From Mesobacillus persicus (GTDB taxonomy: Bacteria > Bacillota > Bacilli > Bacillales > Cytobacillaceae): a stretch of 64,000 nt of DNA. Each line of letters opens with the position of its first letter. Within the stretch, counting starts at the first letter, position 1. Both the position numbers and the translations under genes were made by a program. Below, one piece after another: positions 61,293 to 64,000 of this stretch. Below the pieces are notes generated by a model. It did no database searches, had not been told where the DNA came from, and worked only from the letters and a program-made list of their open reading frames with translations. Location of the stretch: NCBI RefSeq assembly GCF_900109925.1, contig NZ_FOBW01000001.1, forward strand, positions 372,001 to 436,000, given 5' to 3'.

Positions 61293-62507
61293 CTATGGCT
61301 GGACGTTTACTACCTCGCTAGGAAAAATCTCTTTACGGGCAACGCCTGTTTCCTGAGCTGCTCTCGCAACAGCTTCTCTTACGGCAGGAACAACACGGCT
61401 ATCTAGTGGACCAGGGATGACATAGTCAGCAGACAGCTCTTCCTCATCAATTAAACTAGCAATCGCTTTTACCGCGGCTGCTTTCATCTCGTCATTGATG
61501 TCTGTAGCTGATACATCTAATGCGCCTCTGAAAATTCCCGGGAACGCTAGTACATTGTTTACCTGGTTAGGTAAATCTGAGCGACCTGTACCGATGACTC
61601 TTGCACCAGCAGCCTTGGCGTCCTCTGGCATAATCTCTGGTATTGGATTGGCCATCGCAAAGATGATGGAATCACGATTCATCGTTTTGACCATATCCTT
61701 CGTCAGTGCACCTGCAGCGGAAACACCTATAAACACATCGGCACCGACAATGACATCTGCTAGCTGTCCGGTAGACTTCGAACGGTTTGTCATCTTGGAT
61801 ACGGATTCCTTAACAGGGTTCATCCCTACTGGTCTGCCCTCATAGATAGCACCCTTTGTATCGCACATGATAATATCCTTTACACCCATATTCAATAAAA
61901 GTTTAATGATGGCGATCCCCGCAGCACCCGCACCATTAATGACCACTTTAATTTCATCAAGTTGTTTATCAACCAGCTTTAAGGCATTGATTAATCCAGC
62001 AGCGGTGACAATTGCCGTCCCATGTTGATCATCATGGAAAACAGGGATGTTCATTTCTTTCTTTAAGCGCTCTTCAATATAGAAGCAATTTGGTGCGGCG
62101 ATATCCTCTAAATTTACACCACCAAAAGTCGGCTGCAGTAATTTTACCGTTTTGATAATCTCCTCAGGGTCTTTCGTATCAAGGCAGATTGGCATCGCAT
62201 CCACTCCAGCAAATGCCTTAAAAAGTGCTGCCTTTCCTTCCATAACCGGCATCGAAGCTTCAGGACCTATATCACCCAATCCCAATACAGAGGTACCGTC
62301 GGTGACAATCGCAATCAAGTTGCCTTTAATGGTATAATCATAGACTTTCTCAGGATGTTGATGGATTTGCGAACAAGGCTCTGCCACTCCTGGTGAATAC
62401 GCTAAACTTAAATCTTTCATACTATTTAATGGCATTTTTACATCAATCGATAACTTCCCTTTATACTTCTCATGTAGCAATAGGGATTCTTTTTGTAGAT
62501 CTGTCAT
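61293..62507 (-). CDS. NAD(P)-dependent malic enzyme
   Basis: 404 aa: oxidatively decarboxylates malate to pyruvate. The short bacterial form without PTA domain: SLAYSPGVAEPCSQI, GTSVLGLGDIGPEASMPVMEGKAALF, the catalytic/metal region PVFHDDQHGTAIV and NAD motif GAGAAGIAIIKLLLN. Similar to B. subtilis YtsJ/MalS-type enzymes. ATG at 62507 is 9 nt after GGAG; 22 extra codons upstream lack support. Transcribed divergently from the LysR gene. Confidence 0.94.
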   Translation of the reverse strand: MTDLQKESLLLHEKYKGKLSIDVKMPLNSMKDLSLAYSPGVAEPCSQIHQHPEKVYDYTIKGNLIAIVTDGTSVLGLGDIGPEASMPVMEGKAALFKAFAGVDAMPICLDTKDPEEIIKTVKLLQPTFGGVNLEDIAAPNCFYIEERLKKEMNIPVFHDDQHGTAIVTAAGLINALKLVDKQLDEIKVVINGAGAAGIAIIKLLLNMGVKDIIMCDTKGAIYEGRPVGMNPVKESVSKMTNRSKSTGQLADVIVGADVFIGVSAAGALTKDMVKTMNRDSIIFAMANPIPEIMPEDAKAAGARVIGTGRSDLPNQVNNVLAFPGIFRGALDVSATDINDEMKAAAVKAIASLIDEEELSADYVIPGPLDSRVVPAVREAVARAAQETGVARKEIFPSEVVNVQP

Positions 62508-62656
62508 TCTTACCATCTCCTTTATATTGGTTCTAAGAATGGAATGAGCAACCATTTCATTCATTTTTAGCAATAAAATTAATAATTTTAAAAATTTTCT
62601 GTAATTTAATTCCGCAGCAATTCATCTAAAGTGAGTTTATTATATAATATTGGACG

Positions 62657-62683
62657 ATTATAAATAAAATACATATTATCTAT
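62657..62683 (+). repeat. 27-bp exact direct repeat, copy 1
   Basis: Starts ATTATAAATAAAATACATAT and ends TATCTAT. Identical copy at 62795-62821, a 138-bp step, both inside the malic enzyme/LysR divergent region. Confidence 0.9.
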
Positions 62684-62794
62684 ATCCTTTATTCCTTTTG
62701 GTTATAAAGGTGAAGATGTGCTTTTCTTGCTACTCCCCTCCCTATTACCAATCTTCTATAGACTCGTTATTATATTTATTATAAAATATAGAAT

Positions 62795-62821
62795 ATTATA
62801 AATAAAATACATATTATCTAT
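62795..62821 (+). repeat. 27-bp exact direct repeat, copy 2
   Basis: Same sequence as 62657-62683. Candidate binding sites for the adjacent LysR regulator, or a small duplication. Confidence 0.9.
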
Positions 62822-62928
62822 TCGCAATATGCTTTTTAGTTATAGGTTGTGTTAACGTGGTTGTTGATTTCCGCTCCAGGCAACAATTTACCTTAACCAA
62901 GCTTAGTAATATAAAGGGAGGAATAAAT

Positions 62929-63822
62929 TTGGACATTCGTCATTTGGAGTATTTTTCCGAAGTTGCTCAGCATTTAAGTTTTACGAAGGCTTCGCAATCG
63001 CTACACGTAACGCAGCCTTCTATTAGTAAAGCGATTAAGAATTTAGAAGAAGAGTTAGGTGTACCATTATTTTATCGTTCCTCTAAGCAACTGGAACTAA
63101 CGGATGCTGGAAATGCAGTACTAATTAATGCCAAGCGAGTTTTAGAGGCCTTTAAGAATCTTACATTGGAGTTAACCGATGTGATGGAACTTAAAAGCGG
63201 GGAAATCCGAATTGGCATTCCCCCCATTGTTGGTGCTGCTTTCTTTTCAAAGCTGATTAGTCAATATAAAGAAAAATACCCGCTTGTAAAAATCACCTTA
63301 ACTGAAGTAGGAACGAAAAAGATTAAACAGGGGGTTGACGATGGATCCTTGGATATTGGTTTAATTTGTACATTACCCACCCAAAATAACAACTTTGAGA
63401 TCATTAATGTTATCAAGGATCCCTTAATGTTAATTGTCCATAGTGACCATGCTTTGGCTTCTCAAAAGCAAGTGAATTTCTCTGATTTGAAAAATGAACC
63501 ATTTGTTTTATATAGAAAGGACTTCACCCTCTACGACTTGATTATTGAGGAATGTTCAAAACATGAGTTCCAACCAAATATAGTATGTGAAAGCTCGCAA
63601 AAAGACTTCTTACTTGGTATGGTCGAGGGGAAACTTGGCGTCGCTCTATTACCTAGTAAAATATGCCATGAAATCAATAGTAAAGAACTTACGATTCTCC
63701 CATTCTCTGAAACAGAAATTAACTTGGAGTTAGGGATGGTTTGGAAGAAGAATAAATACTTATCATTTGCTGTAAGGGAATTTATATCAACCTCTCAACT
63801 GTTCCTTGAAGTGACAAGATAA
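62929..63822 (+). CDS. LysR-family transcriptional regulator
   Basis: 297 aa: N-terminal winged HTH, MDIRHLEYFSEVAQHLSFTK then ASQSLHVTQPSISKAIKNLEEELG (about 1-45), and a C-terminal periplasmic-binding-like effector domain. TTG at 62929 is 8 nt after GGGAGG; the longer frame has no ribosome binding site. By position, it is the likely regulator of the divergent malic enzyme gene, with a small organic acid as inducer (inference). Confidence 0.92.
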   Translation: MDIRHLEYFSEVAQHLSFTKASQSLHVTQPSISKAIKNLEEELGVPLFYRSSKQLELTDAGNAVLINAKRVLEAFKNLTLELTDVMELKSGEIRIGIPPIVGAAFFSKLISQYKEKYPLVKITLTEVGTKKIKQGVDDGSLDIGLICTLPTQNNNFEIINVIKDPLMLIVHSDHALASQKQVNFSDLKNEPFVLYRKDFTLYDLIIEECSKHEFQPNIVCESSQKDFLLGMVEGKLGVALLPSKICHEINSKELTILPFSETEINLELGMVWKKNKYLSFAVREFISTSQLFLEVTR

Positions 63823-63968
63823 TCATTGTTCCGTTTTAGTCGGTATGTGAAATATGGGTCGCAGGCATTTTCTAGCGTTGAGTGTTTTACATACCGATTT
63901 GAAAAATGTGTCGAAAATTTGAATATTTTTATAATAGTTATAACTTAAATCACATGTTATACTTGACT

Positions 63969-63984
63969 ATGGAAGCGTTTTCAT
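63969..63984 (+). promoter_or_regulatory. Catabolite-responsive element (cre) for CcpA
   Basis: ATGGAAGCGTTTTCAT matches the cre consensus WTGNAANCGNWNNCW. It lies 185 bp past the LysR stop at the window edge, so it probably controls the next, unseen gene. The stretch 63823-63968 shows nothing else. Confidence 0.65.
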
Positions 63985-64000
63985 AGTGAAAAACCTAAAA

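Overview
The window is low-GC, tightly packed chromosomal DNA of an endospore-forming member of the Bacillaceae. Evidence for this is the Shine-Dalgarno-led gene starts (many GTG/TTG), gene families typical of the group (a YfiT/BstA-type bacillithiol transferase, a CysP-type sulfate permease, tandem LTA synthases, RNase J, DUF3231, CBO0543, DUF421, a GerA-type germination receptor remnant), an L-box lysine riboswitch and a B. subtilis-type cre site. No prophage, plasmid or CRISPR signature is visible. The only autonomous mobile element is one IS3/IS150-type insertion sequence (49461-50926).

Layout. 1-6.3 kb: DHA2 exporter, PPOX flavoprotein, an odd tRNA-like gene, a zinc-ribbon miniprotein, a lysozyme-like protein, a membrane metallopeptidase, an S33 hydrolase and a sirtuin. 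6.6-13 kb: tartrate/isopropylmalate-type dehydrogenase, SDR and quinone oxidoreductase, a nitroreductase with an in-frame stop, an M20 peptidase, a proteolipid-like membrane protein and a YjbQ/UPF0047 protein. 13-21 kb: a GC-rich Bacillaceae repeat, the glyoxylate-type pair hydroxypyruvate isomerase plus tartronate-semialdehyde reductase, Nudix, SDR, an ECF sigma/anti-sigma pair, bacillithiol transferase, a probable selenocysteine peroxiredoxin, a histidine phosphatase, a 21-bp repeat array and a CuA-type lipoprotein. 21-31 kb: a nitrate/nitrite-type MFS-PAS fusion, LapA, a PAQR protein and tandem LTA synthases flanking a dead GGDEF gene. 31-46 kb: LLM oxidoreductase, a DUF4145-like protein, RNase J, truncated globin, a DJ-1 protein, CysP permease, a GerA fragment, HIT, an EamA transporter and GDPD. 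46-64 kb: lysine-riboswitch-controlled dapA, aldo/keto reductase, epimerase, the IS, MFS, DUF421, MscL with a zinc-ribbon tail, a DoxX-like protein, HAD, CBO0543/DUF3231, NhaC, malic enzyme and a divergent LysR regulator.

The strongest discovery is at 19141-19602 on the minus strand. It is a peroxiredoxin whose peroxidatic cysteine codon is TGA, followed at bacterial-SECIS distance by a 6-bp hairpin with a GGA loop, and it has no other cysteine. This looks like a selenoprotein and would normally be mis-annotated as a truncated ORF or pseudogene. Second-tier observations are: a family of palindromes (core GGTGCCAGGCACC, nine loci) that mostly abut stop codons; two unrelated intergenic arrays with an exact 21-bp period; a tRNA-like gene with an anticodon arm 8 nt too long; an IS inserted in the loop of a 21-bp perfect hairpin; and a hairpin that buries the ribosome binding site of the DUF3231 gene.

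Start codons were chosen from ribosome binding sites, so many genes begin downstream of the longest open frame. All family assignments are from recognised motifs; no database search was possible.
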